Shown: positions 49,950-61,605 of the stretch, one piece after another
How the letters are laid out: each line of letters begins with the position of its first letter
How positions within the stretch are numbered: the stretch's first letter is position 1
Source: Myxocyprinus asiaticus
Taxonomy: Eukaryota; Chordata; Actinopteri; Cypriniformes; Catostomidae
Reading direction: 5' to 3'
Assembly (NCBI RefSeq): GCF_019703515.2
Contig: NC_059393.1
Span: 14,640,501 to 14,704,500 of the forward strand
DNA length: 64,000 nucleotides
Translations under genes and position numbers: made by a program
The notes under the pieces: model-generated
Databases searched by the model: none
What the model was told of the DNA's origin: nothing
The model's input: the letters and a program-made list of their open reading frames with translations, nothing else

Positions 49950-50562
49950 AAGGCTACGTCTCCATTAATCCAGATACATTTAAAAATGACGTTTTCGTTT
50001 TTCAAAACACTCTCTGTCCACATTGCCGTTTTTAGGTGTTTCCCAAAAGTTGCTCATCCACACTGAAATGTATGAAAATGCTTAAATTCCCTTACTGCGC
50101 ATGCGAAAAATCGCTGTTGCATGTACGGTAAGAAACACAATTGTCCTCGCGTTCTGTTGCTGGACACCAATTCTGAGTAAACTTCCTGTCGCATTTGAAG
50201 GAATGCAATGTGAAGGTTGTACAAAGTAACATTTATCTTTAAAAAGGCTATCAAAGTGAATATCAGGCACAACAGCGCTGCTATAACACTGGCCGTCATC
50301 TTGATTATTTTGGTTGAATGGATCACATGACTGCGTCACATGACAACAAATACGTCATTGTTTTCAGATATATCTGTTTTCCCAGGTCACACACTACAGC
50401 GTGACGAATCCATTTTCAAATGTATCCACTTGGGAGAGTGTTTTCAAAAAGCTAAATTTTTGCTGACAAAAACGCCGTCTTAGTGTGGATGGAAGGGCAA
50501 AACGGAGAGAAAAAGATGCATTTTCAAATTAAACGTATTAGTGTGGATGTGGCCTGAGAGTG
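49950..50562. repeat. MITE with GGCTACGTCTCCA-type ends
   Basis: 'aaggctacgtctccattaat' on the left is mirrored by 'tattagtgtggatgtggcct' on the right, and inner 'acattgccgttttt' by 'aaaaacgccgtcttagtg'. Both minus frames (50,054-50,339) are inside it and are not genes. Confidence 0.7.
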
Positions 50563-51920
50563 TAGGGAGACACAATTGCATAATTCACAGTACATCAGTG
50601 GGCAATCACTGCAGAGCTATTATGGCACCAGTTGTGCAATGCAGTTCCCTGATTGGTGGATCATTTCTTTTCAGGATCATGGGTAGTGTAGTTCTTCACC
50701 AGGAATTCTGCTTTTAAACGCGATTTATTTAAAAGAAGATGAAACAATGCGGACTGATGACTTCAAAAGAAGTGTATACCTATTATACATCTATTAACAA
50801 CCACTAGCTCATGGTTGGTCTGTCTTTAAAGGTTTATAAGTTATCATTAAACACTGGTCCAACTCATGAATTTTACATTTTAGAATTCGTCAGCTTTGTA
50901 AGTTTGTCCTCAAGGAGTGTCCTGTGTTTGCTTTCCCTTTGAAGAGAGTTTGTGGGCACTAAACTCAGGGCTGAAGTTAATCTTTTATGGACCTAAAACT
51001 CCTAGGTTGCACACTTTAAAGTGATTCATAAGTTGCTTTTAGTAACAAATGTGCTTTTAAATAAAATCACAATGTGCTCAATTGTCTTTCAACATGTTTC
51101 ATAAGTGTACATCACATCTTTTCAATAAATTATTTAAAATATAGCTGTGACTCTAATTGCTGACTTGTTCACTCATTCCCTATTTCCTACATAGTGGATG
51201 TCAAAGATTGCACTAAATCAGCAAGGAGTGAACAAAATGAGTGAGTGAATTCGGACGCTGACTTAAACATCATGCGTCGGAGAGAGGGCTGGAGCTGTCG
51301 CAGAAACAGCTTTGTCACATATGTACTTTTATCTTTCTTGTATCTTACTTTAGATAATAATAATAATAATAATAGATACTGTATTCTTGTAAAATGGTAT
51401 AAATACAATAAATCTTGATTCTATTTGTCATGTTCAGTGTCTATTTTCATAATGAATAAAATAATTAAAAAAAAACTACCAGCAGGAATAAACACATTTG
51501 AATAACCATACATTAATGTATTTATTTATAATTTTTTGAAACTCTCCAATCCATGCTGTGCAGCGTTTCTGAGCACAGAGAAGAGATGGCCATGTGCAAA
51601 TGGTGCCCTCATGCGATAATATAATACATCATCCATTGATTAGACAAATATGTGTTAGCCACATATTTTAATCGTCCTCCAAAATTTCTATACTGTGTGC
51701 AGTCTTCTGAATTAACAATAATATCACCTTGGTGAATTGATGAAGAAAGTAATCACTTGGCATTAATGGCAAAATTAAAATCAACAGTAACTGTTGTTAT
51801 ATACAGTATATATTATTTCATTTGTATAAATAAACTAAATATTAAGAACCCACTGCTCTCTGACTCAAAATCAGAGTGCATTCTGGGTAAGAATCAGTGA
51901 AAATATATAGAGAACGAGTT
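50563..51920. other. No gene seen
   Basis: Intergenic sequence with a short (AAT)n run at 51,355-51,375 and otherwise nothing recognised. Confidence 0.4.
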
Positions 51921-51924
51921 GCTG

Positions 51925-52610
51925 TCCTAAATTACATACTATACACCATGCACACTAAATAAATTATAGTATGAAGTAGTAAGTGTATGAATTTTAGAAG
52001 TGTAGTATCATCCCAAATGTAACATTTAATGTTTTTTACTACATGGAAGCATTCGCTGTTTAAAAGCTGATGGAAGTGACATTTCAAATATGTGATGTGT
52101 TGCAGCTAGCTTTAGCGCATTGGCCAACCACAGTTCAACACTTGTATATCAAACAACATACATATTCACACAGGATGGGATGACGATGGTAAAGCATTCA
52201 ACTCACATTTGTAAGGTGCCATCTTCTCCGAAGTTTCGCTAGTTGCTAATTCTCCATTATTTGCAATTGTTTTGTCAGACCAGCTAAGCAGCCAGGTAAC
52301 TCCGCCCCTTCCGCTGTGTACAGCAAGCCGCAAGCGCTGAGTGCATGAAATGTCCAACATGCCACACTCCGTTTTGATGGTTGAAGAAGTGCATCATCCG
52401 GGTACTCACAGTACATTTCTTTTTGTTGCATTTTCAGCGTTAACATACTACTTGCATCTACTTACACCACAAATTAATGTAGAATAGGGCAGAAGTGTGC
52501 AGCTTGGGATGCAGTGTTACACTCAGAATTCGGACACCACTACACAATGGCTGACACCCAAAATAGTGCACTATATAGTAGATAGGGGGTGATTTTGGAC
52601 ACAGCTTATG
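51925..52610. repeat. Dispersed repeat B, copy 2
   Basis: It shares blocks with 8,938-9,525: 'actacatggaagcattcgc', 'cagcgttaacatactact' and 'cagaagtgtgc'. Its left end 'gttgctgtcctaaattacat' and right end 'attttggacacagct' are inverted relatives, supporting a DNA-transposon origin. Confidence 0.7.
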
Positions 52611-53478
52611 TCTATATAAGATGCAAACAGTATTGTTTTGTTAATATAGCGCTAGTCATCTTGGACATATACTGACACCTAGCGGCGTGGATGCAGCATA
52701 ACGTAAAAACGATAGTTTTCGGTTACCGACGCTATTGAAGAAATGTGCTAATCAGTCAGCCATGATTAATTTATTACATGAGCGAAAGTGTCTGATAATA
52801 GGCCGGTAAAATATGACTAAGGTCTTCATCTCATGTGAGTGTACATATAAATTACATATTTTTCAAAAGTTATTTAATAAGTTGTTTAAAAAGTAATAAA
52901 TTACTGAGTGCACCTTTAAATGGACAACTCTATGTCTCAAACTATGTGTTTGTCGTCAACACAAATACCTTTCAGCACAATTTGGATGTCACAGGAGACA
53001 GAATGAGGGCAGTGTAGATGAGAAGAACAGCTGAACAATCCCTTGGTAAAAACAAACGTGATCATCCTTGACAAATACAGTTTTTATATGCAGCTATACC
53101 CATCATCAGTGTACAAGCACTTTAGACTGCTATCCCTAAGAGAGTTGCATAAATGAATAGATATGAAAGCAGGGATTTGTGTAGTGTATGTCCTATACGA
53201 ATTAATCAGTACATAATTGTCAACTTCGTTCACTAATTGGCATTTTAAGCACTGTTTAAACAGAATAACCTTCAGTGCTCAGGGATGAAAAATGACAGAG
53301 TGACACGTTAAACAGGTTTAGGTCACTTTTTACCTGGAAAAATTCTGATACTGTGTTATTATGTGAAAAAAGAAAAAAAAAAAACACATAAGATGGAGAG
53401 GCATTATAAATAATAAGCTCAAATGTAACTGACTGTGACAGGGTTCATTATAGGTTTTTGATAAAGATGGCTTTTAAA
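52611..53478. other. No gene seen
   Basis: Unique-looking intergenic DNA with a short A-rich run at 53,370-53,385. Confidence 0.4.
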
Positions 53479-55165
53479 AGCATAGTTCACCCAAAAAAGA
53501 AAATTCTGTCATTATTAACTTAAGTTCATTGCATCTTTGGTGACTGAGGCTATCATTCTGCTTAACATCTTTTGTCTTCCACAGAAAAATGAAAGTCTTA
53601 CTAGTTTGAAATGACATGAGGATGCAGTGCAGGTCCTACCCAATTTGGCACCCTAGGCAAGACCCTCCAGTAACTGGGGAGTCTGGGGCCCATCAAGTAC
53701 ACAATCTATTGTGCACCAAAAGCACCAAAGCATTAATTTCTGGTGATTTTAGGAGCATCATTTCAACATTTTCTTTAGTAGCCTATTACCATGTTTATGT
53801 GTTTTGTTCTTGTTTTCATGTCTTTTATTTTCAAGTTTAGTTCCTGTTCCTGTCATGTGATTTCCTGTTCCCTCATGTGATCTTGTCGTGTGTTTCCCCT
53901 GTTCATGTGTCTTGTTTTTCATTGGTTCATTGTTTGATTACTTTGTTATTAGTCTTGTCTTTTCATTGGTTTAAGTTCATTTAGGCTTGTTATCTTGTTT
54001 TTAGTTTAGTCTTGTGATTGGTTGTCTTGTTTACCTGTTACCCATGTCCTTGTATTTAAGCCAAGTCAAGTTTATGTCTAGTTTAAGTCAAGTTTTGTCA
54101 AGTCTTGTTTTAGTCAAATCAAGTTCATGTTTAGTTCACGTTTGTAGTCAGGGTTTTGGGATTCCACGTTTAGAAAATAAAGTGCACTTGGGTTCGTCAC
54201 TTCGTCTTCATCATTGTCTTTGCCAGCATCGTTACACCTATATATATACTGTGTAGCATTAATGAATGGACTAAAAACATATTGTCACCTTTTCACATTA
54301 CACAGCACAAGATGAAGTTTATCAAAGTTACCTTTCTAAAAGCCTGCTGTGGCAGTATCATGGTACAGTAATGGTACAATATGGTAAAACCTTGGTATTC
54401 TTATTATATACAGTAGGCCTGTATCATGGTATTTATATAGAAGGCTACTCCAAAGAACATGTCCAAAAAACATGGTATTGGTTTGGTTTTGGTCCTTTTA
54501 AGCGCTTTCATTTAAGTGTTTTGATAGACTTATTTAGAAAGTATCTTTACCTGCTGTAGACAATCATTCAGACTGCACTCGCACATGATCTTCATCACTG
54601 GCAAACGAATAAATGCAGCTGCAGGTTTTGTTTCATTGAATTGTAAGTAAATATTCACTTTATTAAGTGTTGTTTTTGTTCTCTGTCTTCTAAAGCATCC
54701 CGTTGCTGTTTTACTGCGTGATAAAGAGCTTCAATCGATTCAGCCCACACTTTAGACAAATTCATTGAGATGAGCCGACTCAAAAGACTAATTAATTCAT
54801 GCATTGGGCATCACTTCGATTCATGAGCCCTGCTGAGTTTATGGCCGTGTTCACAATGGCATACTATCCATATTACTCTCACAGTTTTTTTGCCAAACAC
54901 AGGTATAACAGAAACAGTAAGAGTAGTATGGTAGTAAGGCATTTAGTACACAGTCCATTTGTTCCATGGGGGGTGCCACAACACATCATTGGAACACACA
55001 GGGTGCATTTTGTTTGACACAGATTGAACACATACTTATTGGCTCAGTAGATCGGCGCCCCCCAAACGATGCCGCCCTAGGCGCTCACCTAATGGGTTGA
55101 CTGGCCCTGTGAGGGTGAGTAAATCAGGACAGAATTTTCCATTTTTGAGTGAACCATCCCTTTAA
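53479..55165. repeat. Teleost MITE split by a 1.5-kb insertion
   Basis: The MITE's left part 53,479-53,623 ('catagttcacccaaaaaaga' to 'gaaatgacatgagga') rejoins at about 55,112-55,165 ('gagggtgagtaaatcaggac' to 'gtgaaccatcccttta'). The insert starts 'cagtgcaggtcctaccca' and ends 'ggttgactggccctgtg', imperfect inverted ends, and itself contains an LTR-like segment. Confidence 0.65.
53792..54236 (+). repeat. Solo-LTR candidate
   Basis: It begins 'tgtttatgtgttttg' and ends 'agcatcgttaca'. It is rich in 'cttgtttt' and 'aagtcaagtt' motifs, with 'tatttaagcc' near 54,052 and AATAAA at 54,176-54,181 about 55 bases before the end. That order (TATA-like, poly-A signal, CA end) fits a plus-strand LTR. 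No target duplication was found. Confidence 0.4.
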
Positions 55166-55865
55166 CACTGATCTTGGATCAGTTTTACAATGTCTCTATT
55201 GTTGTTATTAAAATTTGTGTGGGAGAGGCTAGTCCTTGATTAGTGTAAAGTGGACACCTTTACCTGGATCGTGGAAGATTCTCATCATCAATGCATCAAT
55301 TCTTCAAACTTAGAAAAAAATAATTCTTGTTCAGGAAAGCTTCCATCTTACTCAGTGCCTCTTTAATCATGAAGAGAGAGAGACTTGGCATCTTGAATCT
55401 TTCATCCACTGGACTGTGGAGCTCTTCTTCGATTTGCCATCTCCCTTGGGGCCCATAGTCCCCAGTCCGCACATCTCTTGTACTTTAAGAGTTGAAGTAG
55501 GCTGTCGAAGAACTGCACTTTTACTTGATTAATCTGGTTTTGAGTTGACGCTCAAAGTTCATGCAAATAAATTCTCTATACTTTGCTCCTCTTGGGAAAA
55601 AAGAAAGAAAAGAAAATGAGAAAGGCACAGTAATCCTCTAAATTAACACCAGAACTAAGATGGAAGACCCTTTGGTCTGAAATCAATAAGTTATCATTTA
55701 CATTGGGTGGATTTGTGGGTTTCATTTTCAAGAAGCACGGGTTGTAATTAAAAGTGTGGTTGTGGGAAAAATGTGACCTGGTAACTTGGCATGGAGAAAG
55801 AGAGGCTATAATAAACAAGGTTAAATTGGAAAATATAATTGCAGCTTGAACATTCTGTGAACTCA

Positions 55866-55867
<2 letters not shown>

Positions 55868-55913
<46 letters not shown>
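55868..55913. repeat. (CA)n microsatellite
   Basis: About 23 CA units followed by a short GA run. Confidence 0.97.
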
Positions 55914-55917
<4 letters not shown>

Positions 55918-56032
55918 CGAGAGAGAGAGGAATAGAAAGAAAAAATAGGCAAAAAGAGCATCAAAACAATTTCTACATTCCCCCTTTTAAGCTGAATAGT
56001 TTCAACCCTAAAATACATGTGTCCATCGTTAT

Positions 56033-56842
56033 ACACTGATCAGCCACAACATTAAAACCACCTGCCTAATATTGTGTAGGTCCCCCTTGTGCTGCCAAAA
56101 CAGTGCCAACTCGCATCTCAGAATAGCATTCTGAGATGCTATTCTTCTCACCACAATTTTACAGAGCGGTTATCTGAGTTACCGTAGACTTTGTTTGAAC
56201 CAGTCTGGCCATTCTCTATTGACCTCTCTCATCAACAAGGCGTTTCTGTCCACAGAACTGCGGCTCACTGGATGTTTTTTGTTTTTGGCACCATTCAGAG
56301 TAAATTCTAGAGACTGTTGTGTGTGAAAATCCCAGAAGATCAGCAGTTACAGAAATACTCAAACCAGCCTATCTGGCACCAACAATCATCCATGCGATTA
56401 TCTAATCAGCCAATTGTGTGGCAGCAGTGCAAAAAATCATGCAGATACGGGTCAGGAGCTTCAGTTAATGTTCACATCAACCATCAGAATGGGGAAAAAA
56501 ATTTGATCTCAGTGATTTGGACCATGATTGTTGGTGCCAGATGGGCTGGTTTGAGTATTTCAGTAACTGCTGATCTTCTGGGATTTTCACACACAACAGT
56601 CTCTAGAATTTACTCTGAATGGTGCCAAAAACAATAAACATCCAGTGAGCGGCAGTTCTGTGGATGGAAATACCTTGTTGATGAGAGAGGTCAATAGAGA
56701 ATGGCCAGACTGGTTTGAACTGACAAAGTGGTGAGAAGAATGCTATTCTGAGATGCAGGTTGGAGCTGTTTTGGCGGCACGAGGGGGACCTACACAATAC
56801 TAGACAGGTGGTTTTAATGTTGTGGCTGATCGGTGTGTATAC
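56033..56842 (+). mobile_element. Palindromic Tc1/mariner-derived element with transposase scrap
   Basis: The left end 'acactgatcagccacaacat' is mirrored by the right end 'atgttgtggctgatcggtgt', and long inner parts are mirrored too ('ctctattgacctctctcatc' against 'gatgagagaggtcaatagag'). The frame 56,317-56,637 ends with 'LSISVTADLLGFSHTTVSRI', a helix-turn-helix as in Tc1-like transposases. It is a folded-back, non-autonomous copy. Confidence 0.8.
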
Positions 56843-56851
56843 AGTATAGCC

Positions 56852-56861
<10 letters not shown>

Positions 56862-56922
<61 letters not shown>
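56862..56922. repeat. (TA)n microsatellite
   Basis: About 30 TA units right after the palindromic element. Confidence 0.97.
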
Positions 56923-56926
<4 letters not shown>

Positions 56927-58125
56927 CTTATTTCAATTTCATAACAAATTTTATTACATTTAATTGAGTAATCTTTAATAAAATAAAAAAACGAAATATT
57001 TAAAGTTTTATTTTAATTTGTTAAACTTTATTATTATTTGTTAAACATTAAAATGCGTAAATCTTAAAAATAGGCTAAAATATTTTTGTGTATGTATATA
57101 TTCCACATTAAGTCTTTCCATCTGCCATTCCAGGAATTACTTAATTAAGGTGTCTTTTATCATTTGAATTTGTTATAATTTTTATTTTATTTTATTTTAT
57201 ATTAAAATGGTGTTTGTATTAATACTCCTAGCTTACATATGTGAGTCGTAATTTTGTAATGCACATGAGTAGCCTAATGTTAAAAATCATGTTCATGTTC
57301 AGATTTATCGCCTGTTTAGTAAAAAAGCTGTCATTTAGCATGCGTTAATTCATTATATTTACATTATGCATCAATCAGAAATGATCAGTAACATTTAAGT
57401 GTCAAGTGTCACATGTACTTTAAAGCTGGCTAATATTTTCTAATTTTCCGAATGCAAGCTGATTTCCCATGTAGATAGCTCCAGAAATGTTTTTTATTTC
57501 AGTTAAAAGGAAGTTGAAAACTGATCAAACAGATTTAAATTAGGATCCTAGTGGGCTAAATTAAATGCTGAATCACATGTTCACTATCAAAATAAGCAAA
57601 TGCATCTTTTGTTTCTGTTAAAAGTATCCGTGTTTTCCCTTCTTATTACCTTTCTCGATGCATTAAACAACAGCCTAACTGACACATTAAATACAGGCTA
57701 CTTTCTTGGCGGAGCGCGTGCCATCTCTGCCATAGCCTATCATGTGAAAATGAGTCATCGGTTAAGTGAGGTTTGAATAATAATTGAAAGAAAAAATGTT
57801 TCAAAATCTTGTAAAACCTCTCACAATCATCGATGTATTCACCGATTTAGTCATCGAAATCGCGTCGAGAGCATGCGACTGATCATTTCACTTATTTTTT
57901 TTTATTTTATTTATTTATTTTTTTTTTGTGGCAAAGCACAGGTAAGCTATAAAAAAAGGCGAGTAGATGGAGACAATAAGCCCAACTCAGTTAATTTGCT
58001 TATAAACAGTGAAGTACTTACATTAAAACGTTGTTTCAGAAAACGTATGCTGCTATATGCATGTACCTATGTAGTTGACATAAAACGGCGCGTGCCTCAG
58101 CATCGCGCGGGCACGCGTCATACTC
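56923..58125. other. Upstream intergenic region of the receptor gene
   Basis: AT-rich unique sequence becoming GC-rich after 58,080. No other gene seen. The frame 57,873-58,292 overlaps the promoter and leader and is not supported. Confidence 0.45.
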
Positions 58126-58131
58126 ATCGGA

Positions 58132-58318
58132 GTATAAAAGAATGTGCGCGCGCTACCGAGAGCACAGAGGTGCGCGGGAAAAGAGGGAGTGATGAGATCG
58201 CGCTCTCACAACCTTTTAAGTACTTATCCATGCCGGGAGAAAAAGTGCAATGGTCATGGATTCCTGTCTCCATGTTCCTCATTTCACCATGACAGCAGTC
58301 TGAGAAGGATCACCTGCC
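58132..58318 (+). promoter_or_regulatory. TATA-box promoter and leader with uORFs of the relaxin-family receptor
   Basis: TATA box 'gtataaaag' at 58,132-58,140 in a GC-rich setting ('cgcgcgggcacgcgtcat' upstream). Transcription would start near 58,165, giving a leader of about 150 bases without an intron. The leader holds ATGs at 58,192 (46-codon frame ending 58,332, overlapping the main start out of frame), 58,229 (stop at 58,292) and 58,250 (stop at 58,303). Confidence 0.65.
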
Positions 58319-59521
58319 ATGGAGAGGAATAACACAACACAAACTCTGGAGCTGGGAGAATGTGAGCACACATTGGACACCAGCGGAGCGCTGGACAATT
58401 GCACGGAAGCTGCCAGCGGGAACCTGTCTTTACGTTGCTGGCTGCATTTATTGACTAAGGAATCTAGTTCAACACTGCAAGGTGATGGGTCTAGTTTGGC
58501 TGTGCGTGTGATGATCGCCCTCGTTTACTCAGTGGTGTGCGCTCTGGGACTTGTAGGGAACTCTCTTGCTCTCTACCTTCTTCACTCACGCTACCGGCAA
58601 AAGCAGTCTTCCATCAACTGCTTTGTGATGGGTCTGGCTCTAACCGACCTACAGTTTGTCCTCACCCTGCCTTTCTGGGCGGTAGACACGGCGTTGGACT
58701 TCCGTTGGCCCTTCGGTAAAGTTATGTGTAAAATCATCAGTTCTGTGACCACTATGAATATGTACGCCAGTGTATTTTTCTTGACCGCCATGAGCGTGGC
58801 CAGGTACTACTCCATTGCGTCCTCGCTGAAGATGCACAGTCGCCGAGCGGCCGCGGCAGCAGCCAAGTGGATCAGCTTGGGCATCTGGGTTGTGTCGCTA
58901 GTAGCCACACTTCCACACGCGGTGTATTCGACTATCGCCCAGGTAGCTACAGATGAGGAGTTGTGCTTGGTGCGCTTTCCTGAAACGGGTAGCTGGGACC
59001 CCCAACTGTTGCTCGGACTTTACCAGTTGCAGAAGGTTCTGCTCGGGTTCCTGATCCCTTTGGTGGTGATCACCGCCTGCTATCTCCTGTTGCTGCGAAT
59101 TGTGCTAAGCCGAAGAATCAGTGGCGTAGCCGGTTCCGAAAGCGAGCGGGGACAGCACAAGCAGCGCTCTAAGGTTACTAAATCGGTCGTGATCGTAGTC
59201 CTGTCCTTCTTTTTGTGTTGGCTCCCCAATCAGGCCCTGACTCTTTGGGGTGTCTTGATCAAGTTTGACCTGATACCGTTTAGTAAGGCCTTCTACAATG
59301 CCCAGGCGTACGCCTTTCCACTGACAGTTTGTTTGGCCCACACAAACAGCTGCCTCAATCCCGTTCTGTACTGCCTGATTCGTCGCGAATTCCGCGCCGG
59401 CCTCAAAGAGCTGCTGTTGAGGGCCACGCCATCCTACCGTAGCCTAGCTCGACTGCTCCCACGCAAGGCAAAGGTAGCTGAGGCGCCCCCTGTGCTGGTC
59501 CTGGTGCAAATGGATGTGTGA
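58319..59521 (+). CDS. rxfp3-like: Relaxin family peptide receptor, RXFP3/RXFP4-like GPCR
   Basis: Single-exon class A receptor of 400 residues in a good start context ('gccATGG'). Seen: N-glycosylation sites at N4/N5, N27 and N35; TM1 at about 62-86 with 'LVGNSLALYLLHSR'; TM2 'NCFVMGLALTDLQFVLTLPF'; the 'FRWPFGKVMCKI' loop whose Cys pairs with that of ECL2 ('EELCLVRFP'); TM3 end 'TAMSVARYYSIASSLK', with A-R-Y in place of D-R-Y as in RXFP4-type members; TM6 'VVLSFFLCWLPNQALTLWG'; TM7 'NSCLNPVLYCLIRREF'. The tail is short and ends 'LVQMDV'. Family role: plasma-membrane Gi-coupled receptor for relaxin-3/INSL5-type peptides. Teleosts have several copies (rxfp3-1, 3-2, 3-3, rxfp4); the exact subtype is not decided here. 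Intact, no truncation. Confidence 0.93.
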   Translation: MERNNTTQTLELGECEHTLDTSGALDNCTEAASGNLSLRCWLHLLTKESSSTLQGDGSSLAVRVMIALVYSVVCALGLVGNSLALYLLHSRYRQKQSSINCFVMGLALTDLQFVLTLPFWAVDTALDFRWPFGKVMCKIISSVTTMNMYASVFFLTAMSVARYYSIASSLKMHSRRAAAAAAKWISLGIWVVSLVATLPHAVYSTIAQVATDEELCLVRFPETGSWDPQLLLGLYQLQKVLLGFLIPLVVITACYLLLLRIVLSRRISGVAGSESERGQHKQRSKVTKSVVIVVLSFFLCWLPNQALTLWGVLIKFDLIPFSKAFYNAQAYAFPLTVCLAHTNSCLNPVLYCLIRREFRAGLKELLLRATPSYRSLARLLPRKAKVAEAPPVLVLVQMDV

Positions 59522-59900
59522 GCCGATCCTTACAGAGCGCTCTTCAAATTCGTTCGTCCCCCCCATCTTTGTTTTTGTTTGACAGAACGAAGCAGGCGTA
59601 AGAAATGTCCTTGGGGAGCTGCACCAGTTTCTCTTGCTTTCATTGCGAATCACTTTTGCGCAGTTGTTTCTCCAGTCCCTACTTCCCTCCATGTCTTTGT
59701 TCGCTCTGATCTGCAAACGCCGTTTTTCCATGCATCTCTGGTCTTCAGACTGACCGGGGAATTGCAAAGTTCAGGGCCAATTCACCTTTGTTTTCCTCAT
59801 GGCAGATTAGAAGCACTGTTTAAGGATTCTTTACGAGACATCCTTCAAGGGAACAATAAATTATCCATTTGTGTTTTTCAACCTTTGAAGACAAAAGAAA
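59522..59900 (+). other. Receptor 3' untranslated region
   Basis: Sequence after the stop to a likely AATAAA at 59,855-59,860. The 112-residue frame in it (59,579-59,917) has no family features and starts downstream of the true stop. Confidence 0.5.
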
Positions 59901-60269
59901 ACACTGAAGAGATGTAGTGGAGGGGTCGAATCTCATCTTTTTTTATGAGATAAAAAATGAAGTCAATGGTTCGTCCATCAATCATTTCATCCATTGTCGG
60001 TTATGAACTTGCGTGCAATTTGTGTAGAATCTGATGAAGTTTCGCACTTTGCATTTTGATTAGTCTTTCACTGTATTTAATTATAATGTTGTACAAAAGA
60101 AATGCTGATACTTATGAAAACTAAACAAATAAAATAACTAACTACGTAGCTAATTTACAATCAAAAGTAATTTTATGAGCTTCCACTGACTAATCAACAC
60201 TGCAATGGATTTCTCTTTCAGTTGAACCTTTTACAATATTATTACAAAATGCTCAGCACAAAAATGTCA

Positions 60270-60545
60270 GTGACACTTTTACAATCAGGTTGTATTCATT
60301 AACATTAGTTAACAACATTAGTTAACATATTTTTCTCAGTTAATGTTCATTTCAACATATACTAATACATTTAAAAAAGATGCATAAATTATTTTTAGGT
60401 AATGTGTTCTGAAGTAACAATTTTATAAATGAACATTAATCAAGATTACTAAATGCTGATAAAAATATTGTTCATTCTTAGTTCATGATACTTAATGCAT
60501 TTATTAATGTTAACAAATAGAACCTTAATGTAAAGTCTTACCAAC
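60270..60545. repeat. Palindromic MITE (GGTAACACTTTA family), copy 2
   Basis: 'agtgacacttttacaatcag' on the left and 'accttaatgtaaagtcttac' on the right are inverted relatives, with 'cattagttaac' against 'aatgttaacaaa' inside. Same family as 42,660-42,975. Confidence 0.7.
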
Positions 60546-60621
60546 ATGTCTAATGAAATGTCTGATAGTACTTTAATATACAATAAATACACCACAAGAT
60601 GATACTATATTTGAGCATTAA

Positions 60622-60868
60622 AGGTATAGTTACCCAAAAATGGATATTCTGACATCATTCACTCATGTTGTTTCAAACCGGTATGACTTTTTCTTTTCTT
60701 CCATGGAACACAAAAGAGATGTTAGGCAGAATGTTTGCTTCAGTCACCATTCACTTTAATTTTATAGGGGGAAAAAGATGTATTAATAGTGAATGGTGAC
60801 TGAGGCTAAAATTTGAAGGATCTCCTTTTGTGTTGCACAGAAGATAGAAAGTATCTATCCCTTTAAAA
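60622..60868. repeat. Teleost MITE, short version
   Basis: It starts 'aaaggtatagttacccaaaa' and ends 'gaaagtatctatcccttta', with 'cagtcaccattcactttaat' and its inverted partner 'agtgaatggtgactgaggc' inside. Confidence 0.75.
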
Positions 60869-61605
60869 ATGTATACTCAAGCAGTCTTTTGTTAGCTATA
60901 TGCTCAGGGACTTTATAAAAAATATAAATTGGGCATAAAATAACAGTCTTAGTCAGAATTGACAATGCATCATTTTAGGGCTGTGAACCCTCATTCCTGA
61001 ACCATCAAACAGAATAAAAAATCAATATGGAGATAATTAGTTACCATGTGGGCTTACTGACAACACAAATGAAGGGAGGCAGAGTTGAAGAGCGTGAACC
61101 CAATAATGACATTAGGGAGGCAAGAATTGCTTTATTTAAGTATTTTACTTATTTGAGCTGAAACAATGTTCAGTTGTTTTCCTTCGACCTCTACGTTGGC
61201 ATATTTTTATTAAATTTAACATTTGATCAAACATATAGATGCTGCTGTAGTATTTGAGGCATTTGAAACTTGGATCCATCAAATGCTCAAACTCAGCTTG
61301 TCGTCTTGCACGCACTGAGAATAACTTATATTAAAACAGTTTTAGCCTGGAATCATTAATCATTAGTCCTGCAATCTTAGGTGTTCTTCCTCTGACCAAA
61401 CTATTTTAAATGAAGGGATAGACAGATTGTCAATCAAGGCTACCGAGTAGTTTTGATAATCTATCTTCTAAATGACAATGTCAGGTCATTTGTGGTATAG
61501 GGAAGACTGGGGCTAGTTGGCACACTTTTTACTCCAGTGTATATTTCTCAGAGTAGGTTTATTTTGGAAAGTCAATTTCTTTATTGTCACATACCTAAAA
61601 GGAAT
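60869..61605. other. No gene seen
   Basis: AT-rich intergenic sequence without a recognised repeat or frame. Confidence 0.4.

Noticed and set aside
49950..50562. Small secreted protein frames (50,054-50,339)
   Set aside because: Both frames lie wholly inside a MITE.
58144..58332. 62-residue frame starting upstream of the receptor
   Set aside because: It opens with GTG; only the internal ATG at 58,192 is a plausible start, and it lies in the leader, so it is treated as a uORF.
59579..59917. 112-residue frame after the receptor
   Set aside because: It lies in the 3' untranslated region and shows no domain or signal features.
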